The translations under genes and the position numbers were made by a program. This document shows, one piece after another, positions 28,780 to 38,049 of a stretch of DNA of 64,000 bases; the first letter of the stretch is position 1, and each line of letters starts with the position of its first letter. The notes beneath the pieces were generated by a model. The model searched no databases, had not been told where the DNA came from, and was given only the letters and a program-made list of their open reading frames with translations. This DNA comes from Serratia fonticola (GTDB taxonomy: Bacteria > Pseudomonadota > Gammaproteobacteria > Enterobacterales > Enterobacteriaceae). The DNA is taken from positions 2,232,001 through 2,296,000 of the forward strand of contig NZ_CP011254.1 of NCBI RefSeq assembly GCF_001006005.1, written 5' to 3'.

Positions 28780-30738
28780 TTAGGATGGAACTTTCATTGA
28801 TTGTTTCTCTTCCAACAGCTTTTCGACTACGGCCGGATCCGCCAGCGTTGAGGTATCCCCCAGGTTGCTGGTATCACCGGCGGCAATTTTGCGCAGAATA
28901 CGCCGCATGATTTTGCCAGACCGCGTTTTTGGCAAAGAGTCGGTCCAATGGAGAATGTCAGGCGTGGCAATCGGCCCGATTTCCTTACGCACCCAGTTAC
29001 GCACTTCGGCATACAGTTCCGGCGTTGGCTCTTCCCCATGATTCAGGGTGATATAGGCATAAATCGCCTGACCCTTGATGTTATGCGGAATACCCACCAC
29101 CGCGGCCTCGGCAATTTTGGGATGGGATACCAATGCGGATTCAATTTCGGCGGTGCCCAGACGGTGGCCGGAAACGTTCAGCACGTCATCGACACGGCCG
29201 GTGATCCAGTAATAGCCATCTTCGTCACGACGTGCGCCGTCACCGCTGAAGTACATGCCTTTAAAGGTAGAGAAGTAGGTTTGCTCGAAGCGGTCATGGT
29301 CACCGTACAGAGTTCGAGCCTGGCCTGGCCAAGAATCGGTGATCACCAGGTTGCCTTCGCAAGCGCCTTCCTGCGGGGTGCCCATATTGTCGACCAATGC
29401 CGGTTGCACACCAAAGAATGGGCGAGTGGCGGAGCCAGCCTTCAGCTCGGTAGCTCCTGGTAGCGGGGTGATCATGAAGCCACCGGTTTCGGTCTGCCAC
29501 CAGGTATCAACGATCGGGCATTTTGCGTTACCAATCTTGTTGTAATACCACTCCCAGGCCTCTGGGTTGATTGGCTCACCCACGGAACCCATAATGCGCA
29601 GCGAATCGCGTTTGGTGCCTTCGATTGCTTTGTCGCCTTCGGCCATCAGGGCGCGGATTGCCGTTGGCGCGGTATACAGGATATTGACCTGATGCTTATC
29701 CACTACCTGCGACAGACGGTTTACACCTGGGTAGTTCGGCACGCCTTCAAACATCAGCGTAATGGCACCGCAGGCCAATGGGCCATATAACAGGTAGCTA
29801 TGGCCAGTAACCCAGCCCACGTCGGCGGTGCACCAATAGACGTCGCCATCGTGGTAATCAAAGACGTATTTGAAGGTCAGCGCGGCGTAAACCAGATAGC
29901 CCCCGGTGGTATGTACCACGCCTTTCGGTTTGCCGGTTGAGCCGGAGGTATAGAGGATAAACAGCGGATCTTCCGCGTTCATCTCTTCCGGTGGGCAGTC
30001 GGCAGATACGCCTTCGGTCAGCTCATGCCACCAGAGATCGCGCCCTTCTTGCCAGTAGCCCGGCTTGCCGGTGCGTTGGAAGACCACCACGTTGTTGACG
30101 CTTTTCACCCCTGGGTTCTTCAGCGCATCATCGACGTTCTTTTTCAGCGGTACCGCGCGGCCAGCACGCAGCCCTTCATCAGCGGTGATCACCAGTTTGG
30201 AGTTGGAATCGATAATACGGCCCGCTACGGCTTCTGGGGAAAAGCCCCCAAAGATCACCGAGTGCACGGCGCCAATGCGCGCACAGGCCAGCATGGCGAC
30301 GGCGGCCTCAGGCACCATTGGCATATAGATGGCCACCACATCGCCTTTTTTCACCCCGAGCTTTTTCAGCACGTTGGCGAACTGGCAGACATCGTGGTGC
30401 AGCTGCTTGTAGGTGACCTTGGCCGATTGGGTCGGATCGTCACCTTCCCAGATGATGGCGGTTTGGTCGCCGCGTTCGGCCAAGTGGCGGTCCAGACAGT
30501 TCGCCGCCAGGTTAAGGGTACCGTCTTCAAACCAGCGGATGCTGATATGACCAGGATCGAAAGAGGTGTTCTTCACTGAGGTATAGGGCTTGATCCAATC
30601 GAGGATCTTGCCGTGCTCGCCCCAGAATGCCGCTGGGTCTTGTACAGACTGTTGATAATATTGCTGGTATTGCTCCGGATTGATCAGGGCACGATCTGCA
30701 ATTGCAGAAGGAATGGCGTGTTTGTGCAGTTGGCTCAT
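28780..30738 (-). CDS. acs: acetyl-CoA synthetase
   Basis: AMP-forming enzyme that activates acetate through acetyl-AMP; the high-affinity acetate scavenging route. 652 residues as in E. coli. The adenylate-forming core [11 protein letters not shown] is near 264-274 and the acetylation-controlled lysine is K609 in RSGKIMRR, so it should be a target of Pat/CobB-type control. AGGAGA precedes the ATG at 30738. First gene of acs-yjcH-actP. In E. coli the promoter needs CRP; here a TATACT -10 at 30789-30784 is visible, but I see no convincing CRP site. Confidence 0.98.
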   Translation of the reverse strand: MSQLHKHAIPSAIADRALINPEQYQQYYQQSVQDPAAFWGEHGKILDWIKPYTSVKNTSFDPGHISIRWFEDGTLNLAANCLDRHLAERGDQTAIIWEGDDPTQSAKVTYKQLHHDVCQFANVLKKLGVKKGDVVAIYMPMVPEAAVAMLACARIGAVHSVIFGGFSPEAVAGRIIDSNSKLVITADEGLRAGRAVPLKKNVDDALKNPGVKSVNNVVVFQRTGKPGYWQEGRDLWWHELTEGVSADCPPEEMNAEDPLFILYTSGSTGKPKGVVHTTGGYLVYAALTFKYVFDYHDGDVYWCTADVGWVTGHSYLLYGPLACGAITLMFEGVPNYPGVNRLSQVVDKHQVNILYTAPTAIRALMAEGDKAIEGTKRDSLRIMGSVGEPINPEAWEWYYNKIGNAKCPIVDTWWQTETGGFMITPLPGATELKAGSATRPFFGVQPALVDNMGTPQEGACEGNLVITDSWPGQARTLYGDHDRFEQTYFSTFKGMYFSGDGARRDEDGYYWITGRVDDVLNVSGHRLGTAEIESALVSHPKIAEAAVVGIPHNIKGQAIYAYITLNHGEEPTPELYAEVRNWVRKEIGPIATPDILHWTDSLPKTRSGKIMRRILRKIAAGDTSNLGDTSTLADPAVVEKLLEEKQSMKVPS

Positions 30739-31628
30739 GGTTTTTCTCCTTAGAATTGTTAATGATATGTCAACTGATGGTTAAGTATAGTTTGCCATGA
30801 CGGTTTGTTTCTTTTTTGGGCGGCAGATCACGCAACGAAGATGTTGATTTGTAATAGTTACTGTCGTAATTGTGTTGTGTAACTGTTTGGTTGACGGTGA
30901 AAAGACGGTAATGGACGTATTTCTGTTAAAAAAGTTTTTAGATTACTAAAAATATTAAGCGGGAGGCATTGGCTTGATGGTGTAGGAAACAATAAGGTCG
31001 AAGTTATATTTTACAGCTAATCAGACTCTATTAATGACGGCTATAAATACTCAGCATAATTGTTAGCTGCAATCTGTCGACGGGTTATTTTTTTCTGCCT
31101 TTATTATGTTGGTTTTTTTGAAAATACAAACAAGATGTTTGGTGAATGGTTTTGTGGTGATTAATTAGTTGTGTGAATCATATTGAGACTTATCTTAGTA
31201 GGTTAAAGGTGTTCACCTGAGGTTTTTATTTTCTTTTTTAGAACTTTTCGTTAACAATATGGAAACACATTTTTAGACTAAATATGCAAATGCAATGACA
31301 AATCACGCACTTTTATTTGGATTGAAAATCGTCCTATCCAATCGGCTATTGTTCCGCCCAAGATAATATTATGTTTTTTAGAACAAGTAATTATGTTGCG
31401 GTTCGTTTTTTGTTTGTTGGTTTTTTGCTGGTGAAACGGACAAAATCGAGATGAAACAAGGCTTGCAGAAGCCCGCCTTCAGATGGTACAGATTCATACT
31501 GCGTTACACCAAGGGCAGTTGGCGCAAAGGTTCACAAACATAAGCCTGTAATAAATGATTAAGTATTCCTTCCGGAGCCTAGGTGTGTTTTAACACGATG
31601 GCACGGAGTCTTTGAGGACTTTTTGGGT
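30739..31628. other. 890-base AT-rich intergenic region between acs and gltP
   Basis: No gene, tRNA or repeat family copy is visible on either strand. The left end holds the acs promoter region, the right end the gltP leader. The middle (about 30900-31440) is strikingly rich in A and T with many T runs. A ten-base palindrome around 31208-31219 (AGGTG..CACCT) and one near the gltP start (GTGTT..AACAC, 31585-31596) are the only symmetries I noted. Length exceeds the needs of two divergent promoters. Confidence 0.5.
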
Positions 31629-32945
31629 ATGAAAAATGTAAAAATCAGCCTGGCCTGGCAAATCCTGATCGCGTTGGTATTGGGTATTATCCTGGGCGCA
31701 GTGCTACATAATCAAACGGAATCGCGTGAGTGGATGGTCAGTAATATATTGAGCCCCGCCGGTGATATCTTTATTCGTTTGATCAAGATGATCGTGGTGC
31801 CTATTGTTATTTCCACGCTAATCGTCGGTATTGCCGGTATTGGCGATACCAAAAAGCTGGGCCGTATTGGATTGAAAACCATTATCTATTTTGAAGTGAT
31901 CACCACCATCGCCATCATCGTGGGTGTGACATTGGCTAATGTTTTTCAACCCGGGCACGGCATTGACATGTCGGCGCTGACCGCGGTCGATATCTCACAG
32001 TATGAAAAAACGACGGAACAGGTGCAAAGCGGCTCACATAGCCTGGTGGCCACCATCCTTTCGTTAATTCCTTCTAACGTGTTCTCGTCGATGGTCAAAG
32101 GCGACATGTTGCCGATCATCTTCTTCTCGGTGCTGTTTGGGCTGGGGCTGTCTTCCTTGCCGAAAGAGACCAAAGAGCCGTTGCTGAAGGTGTTCAAAGC
32201 GGTGGCCGAGAGCATGTTCAAAGTGACCCACATGATCATGCGTTACGCCCCGATTGGGGTATTTGGTTTGATCTCGGTAACGGTAGCCAACTTCGGTTTT
32301 GCTTCGCTCTTGCCGTTGGCCAAGCTGGTGGTGCTGGTTTACTTCGCCATCGCCTTTTTTGGTTTGGTGGTTCTGGGGGCCGTTGCGCGACTGTGTAACC
32401 TGCGTATCTGGACGCTGATCCGCATCTTGAAAGAAGAGCTGATCCTGGCTTACTCAACGGCCAGTTCGGAAACCGTGTTGCCGCGTATTATCGAAAAGAT
32501 GGAGGCCTACGGTGCGCCAAAATCCATCACCAGCTTCGTGGTGCCTACCGGCTACTCTTTCAATCTGGACGGTTCTACGTTGTACCAGAGTATTGCTGCC
32601 ATCTTTATTGCACAGCTATACGGTATTGAGCTGTCGCTGGGGCAAGAGATCATTCTGGTGCTGACGCTGATGGTGACCTCAAAAGGGATTGCCGGCGTGC
32701 CGGGTGTCTCCTTTGTGGTGCTGTTGGCGACCTTGGGCAGCGTGGGTATTCCGCTGGAAGGTTTGGCGTTTATCGCCGGCGTTGACCGTATCCTCGATAT
32801 GGCGCGTACGGCTCTGAACGTGGTGGGCAATGCGCTGGCGGTGTTGGTGATTGCCAAATGGGAACATCAGTTCGACCGTAAAAAGTCGCTGGCCTACGAG
32901 CAGGAGTTCCTGGCCAGTAAAGTGACCCCTGCCAATCAGGCGTAA
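31629..32945 (+). CDS. gltP: glutamate/aspartate:proton symporter
   Basis: 438 residues of the dicarboxylate/amino acid:cation symporter family, matching E. coli GltP along its length. Key segments: the serine-rich AYSTASSETVLPRI loop near 270-283, PTGYSFNLDGSTLYQ near 300-314 with the substrate-binding NLDG, and SKGIAGVPGVSFVVL near 350-364. The ATG at 31629 is chosen by homology; a TTG two codons upstream lies nearer to the GAGGA ribosome site (four bases) and could be used too. Followed by a terminator. Divergent from acs. Confidence 0.95.
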   Translation: MKNVKISLAWQILIALVLGIILGAVLHNQTESREWMVSNILSPAGDIFIRLIKMIVVPIVISTLIVGIAGIGDTKKLGRIGLKTIIYFEVITTIAIIVGVTLANVFQPGHGIDMSALTAVDISQYEKTTEQVQSGSHSLVATILSLIPSNVFSSMVKGDMLPIIFFSVLFGLGLSSLPKETKEPLLKVFKAVAESMFKVTHMIMRYAPIGVFGLISVTVANFGFASLLPLAKLVVLVYFAIAFFGLVVLGAVARLCNLRIWTLIRILKEELILAYSTASSETVLPRIIEKMEAYGAPKSITSFVVPTGYSFNLDGSTLYQSIAAIFIAQLYGIELSLGQEIILVLTLMVTSKGIAGVPGVSFVVLLATLGSVGIPLEGLAFIAGVDRILDMARTALNVVGNALAVLVIAKWEHQFDRKKSLAYEQEFLASKVTPANQA

Positions 32946-32968
32946 GTCGCTCCATCTCTTTATCTCAA

Positions 32969-32992
32969 AACCCGCCGTTGGCGGGTTTTTTT
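32969..32992 (+). terminator. gltP terminator
   Basis: AACCCGCC and GGCGGGTT pair across GTT, followed by a run of T. Confidence 0.92.
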
Positions 32993-33062
32993 ATTGAATG
33001 ATGGCCAAATTGTTCCAATACTAGCGCTCTCTGTAAGGCCTGCTCAGGATGAGGTTTGCCCA

Positions 33063-34337
33063 ATGAAAAGATATGCGCTGTTACTGGTGTTGTTATCCCC
33101 CTATGTTCAAGGGCAGACTCTGGATGCCAACGATCCGCTACGGCGTGTCATTCTGGATCAGATGCGTGCCAATATCGGCTATCCCACTGATATCCAGTTT
33201 GTGGTTAAACAGCTGAGCGTTTCCGGCTCGCAGGCGTATTTCTGCGCCACCGCCAAAACTAATGATGGTAGCGGTAGCGCCAAAATTAACGGCAAGACGG
33301 TGGTCTACGATCGGGAACTGCAGCTGTCAGCGGAAGGTTTCTGGACGACGGTGAGCAATTTTGACTCTTATGTCGATTCACCGGCGCAGGCCCAATGCTA
33401 TAGCACTATTCAAGATGAACCCGCAGCGAGCGGGTGCCAAAACGTCGGTCTTTATGATGCGGAGCGTAAGCCGTTGCTGGACGCGGTCCGACGCAGTTAT
33501 CAAGGGGCTATTGCCCAACCCAGATTTGTGGTTTCTCACCTGTGCACAACCGGCAAGATGGCGTATTTCTGCGGGCGGCTGGAAGGGGAAGAGGGCCAGG
33601 ATCGGCAAGGGATGAATTACTACGATGCCATTATGGCCAAAGATGCCAAGGCAGAGTGGCAGGCGCTGATGGTTGAGAGCAAGACCGTGGAGAAGTGCAA
33701 CTTCAGTGGGCCAGCCGCGGCGATCACCGAACAAAAGCTGTTGGCGGCGGTGAAGCAGCCACTCCTCTCGGCATCTCCTCAGGAGATCGATGACAGCCTC
33801 AAGGTTGAGATGCTCTCTCAGTTCCAGCTATTCCAACAGGCGGTCAAGACGGCCGATATGGCCTATTTAAAGGCACATATTCTCTTCCCGCTTGAGAACG
33901 TCGCTGATACCTTCCTGGCAGGAACGCCTGATGAACATCAACAAAGCATAACCCCAGCACTGTTTGACCGCTATGCGCAGCAAATCAGGAATGGTTTGAA
34001 GGAAATACCGTTGCTGGGTGTCAACCTCACTAAAAAGCAGGTGATTGATTTTCGGGTGAACTCATTAACTCCGTTGGAGCAGGCCAGAAAATACTTCCCA
34101 GCCGAGGAGGACGGGCAGTTCTACTACCATGATGGGACGAAGAAAGTACTGATTGAAGGCACCTGCGATTCGGTCGGCTCGGGTGATTTTGAGGACGGAA
34201 CACTTGCCGTATTTATCGGCACTGGTTCCAACCTGCTGATCCCTGGGCTGTCAGAAGTTTGTGAAGGGGGAATGCGTGTAGAGTTTACTCTACAACAAGG
34301 CACGTTAATGCTGACCAGAATTGATTTTGTCGGTTAA
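33063..34337 (+). CDS. secreted protein with internal duplication, function unknown
   Basis: I do not recognise a named family. The ATG at 33063 gives 424 residues starting with a signal peptide, MKRYALLLVLLSPYVQG, likely cleaved before QTLD; GAGG lies upstream. The open frame extends 23 codons higher without a signal, so that start is unlikely. Residues 24-115 and 128-215 look like two copies of one domain: both run from an L-D-x-M/V-R helix through QFVV or RFVV to AYFC, and both close with a second cysteine (C61/C112 and C170/C212). There are eight cysteines in all, an even number that fits disulfides in the periplasm. The C-terminal 200 residues form a separate region. It stands alone between gltP and a convergent gene. 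Confidence 0.8.
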   Translation: MKRYALLLVLLSPYVQGQTLDANDPLRRVILDQMRANIGYPTDIQFVVKQLSVSGSQAYFCATAKTNDGSGSAKINGKTVVYDRELQLSAEGFWTTVSNFDSYVDSPAQAQCYSTIQDEPAASGCQNVGLYDAERKPLLDAVRRSYQGAIAQPRFVVSHLCTTGKMAYFCGRLEGEEGQDRQGMNYYDAIMAKDAKAEWQALMVESKTVEKCNFSGPAAAITEQKLLAAVKQPLLSASPQEIDDSLKVEMLSQFQLFQQAVKTADMAYLKAHILFPLENVADTFLAGTPDEHQQSITPALFDRYAQQIRNGLKEIPLLGVNLTKKQVIDFRVNSLTPLEQARKYFPAEEDGQFYYHDGTKKVLIEGTCDSVGSGDFEDGTLAVFIGTGSNLLIPGLSEVCEGGMRVEFTLQQGTLMLTRIDFVG

Positions 34338-34367
34338 GCCGCTTACAAACCTTAACCGGCTCACCGC

Positions 34368-34388
34368 GGGGCGCTGCATGCGGCGCCC
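34368..34388. repeat. REP-like GC palindrome, copy 3
   Basis: GGGGCGC and GCGCCC flank TGCATGCG, between two convergent genes. Closest in sequence to copies 1 and 2. Confidence 0.75.
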
Positions 34389-34406
34389 GCTTATCTAATC
34401 AATTTC

Positions 34407-34940
34407 TCACTGGCGCTGCATGAACTTACGCAGCGCTATCATGCCGGTCATCAAGATGGCTCCTGGCAACCAAACCCACAGTAATTCCGACATGATCACC
34501 GCATGCCCTGCAGGAGTCAGGTATTTCTCGAGGCTAAACGGTGCTACACGGATCACTTGCCAGGGCGCAAAGAAACGCTCGTCACTCCATGGCCACAGCC
34601 AGCCGACGCCTTTGCCTCCGGTGGTCACCGAATCCAGCAAACTGTGGGATAACAGCGAGATAAACAGGAACAACCAGGTCTTGACGGGGTTAGCCTTGAA
34701 CCAGCGGTAGAACAGCAGTGCCAAGCTAGGCATCAGGAACGCAAACAGCAGTGAATGCGTGAAACCGCGATGGCCGAACTGATTGCCGTAAGCCACACCA
34801 AATTTAAACGCCAGCACGTCGGCATCCGGCAGCATAGACAGTACCACGCCCGCGAGCAGCAAGCGGGGCGGTATGATTTTTTGGCCCAGCCCTAAACCGA
34901 GACATAACGGCACTGCGGCGTGGGTAACGATCGTTGGCAT
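34407..34940 (-). CDS. YdjM-type inner-membrane protein (metal-dependent hydrolase family)
   Basis: A 177-residue protein of the LexA-binding, inner-membrane YdjM/DUF457 family. The family marks are MPTIVTHAAVPL with an early histidine, MLPDADVLAF near 37-46, FGHRGFTHSLL near 55-65 and LSHSLLDSVTTGG near 96-108; the histidines and aspartates may bind metal. Four hydrophobic segments are seen. It is distinct from E. coli YdjM itself. I see no LexA box upstream. Substrate unknown. It lies 36 bases after the TetR gene and may share its transcript. Confidence 0.85.
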   Translation of the reverse strand: MPTIVTHAAVPLCLGLGLGQKIIPPRLLLAGVVLSMLPDADVLAFKFGVAYGNQFGHRGFTHSLLFAFLMPSLALLFYRWFKANPVKTWLFLFISLLSHSLLDSVTTGGKGVGWLWPWSDERFFAPWQVIRVAPFSLEKYLTPAGHAVIMSELLWVWLPGAILMTGMIALRKFMQRQ

Positions 34941-34976
34941 AACTCTCTTCCATGATGAGGGGTAACACTGTGCTTA

Positions 34977-35594
34977 TTATGGCATAGCCATATCCGGCCG
35001 ATCGCCACTTCGCTGCACCATCGAAATAATGATGCCGCATAACTCTTCCTTAGCCTGGGCTGCCGTAATCGCGCCACAGCTGGTGGCGTAGGATAGCCCT
35101 TCCGCAGAGCCGAGCATACCCCATAGCGCGGCGTCCTGAAGCTGGTTATCGCAGCAGAAGGGGGCAAAGATCTGGCGGCATTTCTCGATGAACACCACGG
35201 CGTAATCATTCCTGATTTTCTCAAGCTCGGGCTTACCGGCTAGTGCAGCCATGACGCTAGGCATCTCACGGCCTTGCAGCAGCACGCACTCAATGTAGGA
35301 AGTGGCAATCACCGAGGCCAAGGCCGCCAGCTCTGGTTGGGTATTTTGGATAGCTTCATCCATCCGCGCGGTCTGACGATAATCAAACTCTTGATACAGC
35401 GCGGCAAACAGGCCCGAACGGTTGGTGAAGTGATCATACACGACCGGCTTGGTGACGCCCGAGCGTTCAGCCAGGTGGCCGAGCGTTAGCGCTTCGGTAC
35501 CTTCTTCATGAATGATTTCCCACGCAGTTGCCAGCAACTGCTGATAACGCTCTTCTCTCGATAGCCGAACTCGCGAATGTGGTTTGGAGACCAT
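34977..35594 (-). CDS. TetR/AcrR family regulator
   Basis: 205 residues. N-terminal helix-turn-helix at about 28-58: EEGTEALTLGHLAERSGVTKPVVYDHF. The C-terminal ligand domain is specific to a subset and gives no clear inducer. Divergent from the flavodoxin-fold oxidoreductase gene with a palindromic site between them, so it most likely represses that gene and itself. Such pairs often answer to quinones or electrophiles; that is an inference. Confidence 0.9.
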   Translation of the reverse strand: MVSKPHSRVRLSREERYQQLLATAWEIIHEEGTEALTLGHLAERSGVTKPVVYDHFTNRSGLFAALYQEFDYRQTARMDEAIQNTQPELAALASVIATSYIECVLLQGREMPSVMAALAGKPELEKIRNDYAVVFIEKCRQIFAPFCCDNQLQDAALWGMLGSAEGLSYATSCGAITAAQAKEELCGIIISMVQRSGDRPDMAMP

Positions 35595-35630
35595 AGCAAT
35601 ATTTACCCGTTGACAGCGTTATATACTAAA

Positions 35631-35654
35631 GGTAACTTACCGACGGTAACTTAC
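35631..35654. promoter_or_regulatory. likely TetR operator between divergent genes
   Basis: GGTAACTTAC occurs twice (35631-35640 and 35645-35654), and the centre forms the palindrome TTACC-GAC-GGTAA (35637-35649). The region also holds TTGACA at 35610-35615 and a possible promoter TTACTG-17-TTTTAT at 35651-35679 for the rightward gene. A repressor bound here would block both directions. Confidence 0.65.
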
Positions 35655-35708
35655 TGTTGGTATATAGAGTACGTTTTATACCTCGCCCTGACAATAGGAG
35701 CCACCCCA

Positions 35709-36311
35709 ATGCACGCACTCATCGTTGTTTCCCATCCTCTCGATACGTCATTAACCCATGGTGTTGCAGCCGCTATTGCCGAAGGGATAACGGCCGCCGA
35801 ACCTGCCAATACATTTGAAATTGCCGATCTCACTCAGGAAGGTTTCGATCCGGTGTACGGTGCCACAGATATCGCTGCGTTCTTAAAAACGGCCTCCATT
35901 CCCGCGGATATTCTGGCAGAACAGAAGCGTATCGATAGCGCGGATGCCTTGGTTCTGGTGTTCCCAATCTACTGGTGGAGCATGCCTGCCTTGCTTAAGG
36001 GCTGGGTAGACCGCGTGTTTTCTAATGGTTGGGCTTATGAAGAGACGGCAGAGGGGGCAGTGGTCAAAAAGCTGGGGCATTTACCGGTGCATTTGGTTGC
36101 TCTTGGTGCGGCAAGCAAGGGCGTTTATGACCGTCACGGCTTTACCGATGCCTTTAACGCGCAGATAACGCACGGTATTTTTGATTATTGTGGTGCTCAG
36201 GTGGCGACTAACGAAATGTTATTGCTGCCAGAACTGGGGGAGCCAAAGGCTTACCTCGATGCAGCGCGTCAGATCGGGCGCACTGTTTTTCAACCCGCTT
36301 ATGCCGAGTAG
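35709..36311 (+). CDS. NAD(P)H-dependent oxidoreductase, flavodoxin-like fold
   Basis: 200 residues of the NQO1/KefF/MdaB-type flavodoxin-like fold. HALIVVSHPLDTSLTHGVAAAI at the start is the flavin phosphate loop region, and the diagnostic LVFPIYWWSMPALLKGWVDRVF segment lies near 79-100. Members reduce quinones or other electrophiles with FMN or FAD. Divergent from a TetR regulator gene, suggesting induction by a toxic quinone-like compound. Substrate not known. The start at ATG 35709 follows an AGGAG stretch. Confidence 0.9.
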   Translation: MHALIVVSHPLDTSLTHGVAAAIAEGITAAEPANTFEIADLTQEGFDPVYGATDIAAFLKTASIPADILAEQKRIDSADALVLVFPIYWWSMPALLKGWVDRVFSNGWAYEETAEGAVVKKLGHLPVHLVALGAASKGVYDRHGFTDAFNAQITHGIFDYCGAQVATNEMLLLPELGEPKAYLDAARQIGRTVFQPAYAE

Positions 36312-36366
36312 TCCGTTGGTTGGCCCCCAGATGTTGGGGGACAACCTTGTCAGATGACAGCGTGGA

Positions 36367-37887
36367 TTATTTAATCCCTAACCGTTTTGCCAGGCGGTGC
36401 AGGTTCCCACTGTCCAGACTAAGTTTACGCGCCGTGGCCGCCCAATTTCTATCGCAGTCTTCCAGCGTTTTCTGGATCACATCGCGTTGAAACTGTTGGG
36501 TCATCGTGGCCAGATCGGCTGCTAATACTGGCTCGTAGGGACTGTCATTAATCCTTTCTGCCATGAGTTCCACGTTTAAATTAAAGTGCGTAGGCAGCAG
36601 CTCCAGCTCGGCGTGGTTTTGCGTTGCGCGCGCCACTATTGCAGCCCGGTAGATGGCGTGCTCCAGTTCGCGAACGTTGCCTGGCCACGGATACTGCTCC
36701 AGCGTAGATAACGCCGCCGAGGTCAGAGTTAATTGCGCCAGACCCAGCTTGATACGGCAACGCTCACAGAAGAAACCAGCAAGCAGGGCTATATCGCCAG
36801 TGCGCTCTCGCAAGGGGGGCACGGCGATAGGGAATACGCTCAGCCGATGATACAAATCAACCCGGAACACCCCCTCAACCGCCGCTTGTTTAAGGTCGCG
36901 GTTGGTCGCTGCCAGAATGCGCACGTTGACGCGTTTCACCCGGTCATCCCCCACGCGTTGCAGGTCGCCATATTGGATCACCCGCAGCAACTTGGCTTGT
37001 AGCGAAAGGGACAGCTCGCCAATCTCATCGAGGAACAGGGTTCCTTCGTCCGCCAGCTCAAACTTACCGATCCGATGTTGGATAGCGCCGGTAAACGCAC
37101 CTTTGACGTGGCCGAATAGCTCACTTTCTGCGACGTTTTCTGGCAGTGCGGCGCAGTTGAGATACACCATTGGCTTGGCGACGCGCGATGATTTTCGATG
37201 AATGGCTTGCGCCACCAGTTCCTTCCCCACCCCGGTTTCACCCGTAATCAACACGTTGAGATCGGAGTTGGCCACGATACTGATTTCTTGCTGCAGTTGG
37301 CGGACGATCGGCGAAAGCCCAATCATCTCATCGCTGTGCTTGGCGCTGTTGATGCGGTGTTCTGCCAACGGTGACAGCGACTGTTTTTCCAACATTTCCA
37401 CCAGCAGGGCGTTATTGAGTGCACCTGCGGCCAATGCGCCAATCAGCCGGAGCTCTTCGTCGCTGAAGCGAGCGAATTGCTGCGGATCCATGCTATCGAA
37501 GGTTAAGGCACCGATTAAATCCTGCCCTGCGAACAAGGGTAACCCGATGCAGGCATGCACTTTCAATTGGCCGTGGCCGGGGATCAAGCCGTCGTAGGGA
37601 TCGGGCAAATCGCTGTCTGCTGGGAAACGCACCACGTTACCGGCACGAGCGATGGCTTCCAGCCGAGGATGCGCGTCAAGGGAGAAACGACGACCCAAGA
37701 CATCCGCAGCCAGGCCATCGGTGGCCAAAGGGCGGAACTGTTGCCCTTCAAAACGTAGCAAGGCGGAGGCATCGCAACGCAACAGCGTTCTTAAGCTATT
37801 GATTAAAAAATGGAAGCGATCGCGCTGTGTGAGACCATTTTGTAAGTCTATCGCAATGGTGGCGAGCGACTGGATCGAGAGAGACAT
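36367..37887 (-). CDS. norR: nitric oxide-responsive sigma-54 activator NorR
   Basis: 506 residues in three parts: an N-terminal GAF domain (about 20-165) that in E. coli binds NO at a mononuclear iron; an AAA+ domain with Walker A GETGVGKE near 218-225 and the sigma-54 contact loop GAFTGA; and a C-terminal Fis-type helix-turn-helix [24 protein letters not shown]. The ATG at 37887 matches E. coli. It is transcribed divergently from norVW and turns those genes on in response to NO. Confidence 0.96.
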   Translation of the reverse strand: MSLSIQSLATIAIDLQNGLTQRDRFHFLINSLRTLLRCDASALLRFEGQQFRPLATDGLAADVLGRRFSLDAHPRLEAIARAGNVVRFPADSDLPDPYDGLIPGHGQLKVHACIGLPLFAGQDLIGALTFDSMDPQQFARFSDEELRLIGALAAGALNNALLVEMLEKQSLSPLAEHRINSAKHSDEMIGLSPIVRQLQQEISIVANSDLNVLITGETGVGKELVAQAIHRKSSRVAKPMVYLNCAALPENVAESELFGHVKGAFTGAIQHRIGKFELADEGTLFLDEIGELSLSLQAKLLRVIQYGDLQRVGDDRVKRVNVRILAATNRDLKQAAVEGVFRVDLYHRLSVFPIAVPPLRERTGDIALLAGFFCERCRIKLGLAQLTLTSAALSTLEQYPWPGNVRELEHAIYRAAIVARATQNHAELELLPTHFNLNVELMAERINDSPYEPVLAADLATMTQQFQRDVIQKTLEDCDRNWAATARKLSLDSGNLHRLAKRLGIK

Positions 37888-37891
37888 GATT

Positions 37892-37946
37892 GTCATTCCG
37901 ACACTGAATTGTCATAAAGACAATCTTATCCTGATGTCAATTTGAC
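37892..37946 (+). promoter_or_regulatory. three NorR enhancer boxes
   Basis: Three GT-N7-AC sites: GTCATTCCGAC (37892-37902), GTCATAAAGAC (37911-37921) and GTCAATTTGAC (37936-37946). The number and form match the three NorR sites needed for norVW activation in E. coli. A near-consensus IHF site (one mismatch) at 37946-37958 lies between them and the promoter, suited to DNA looping. Confidence 0.9.
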
Positions 37947-37988
37947 ATCAATAATTTAAAAATTCACTAAAAACAATCAGATAATAAC

Positions 37989-38004
37989 TGGCACGCCCTT
38001 TGCT
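37989..38004 (+). promoter_or_regulatory. sigma-54 promoter of norVW
   Basis: TGGCACG at 37989-37995, four bases, then TTGCT at 38000-38004: an exact match to the -24/-12 consensus, about 46 bases before norV. Confidence 0.95.
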
Positions 38005-38049
38005 CAATACCATTATCTCAAGGTAATGATTAATCAAAAGGTAGCGAGC

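Noticed and set aside
30739..31628. CRP sites in the acs-gltP gap
   Set aside because: Several half sites such as TGTGA at 31173 and CGTGA on the minus strand near 30826 occur, but none has a good second half.
34921..34980. LexA box before the YdjM-like gene
   Set aside because: A CTGT is present but there is no matching ACAG at the required distance.
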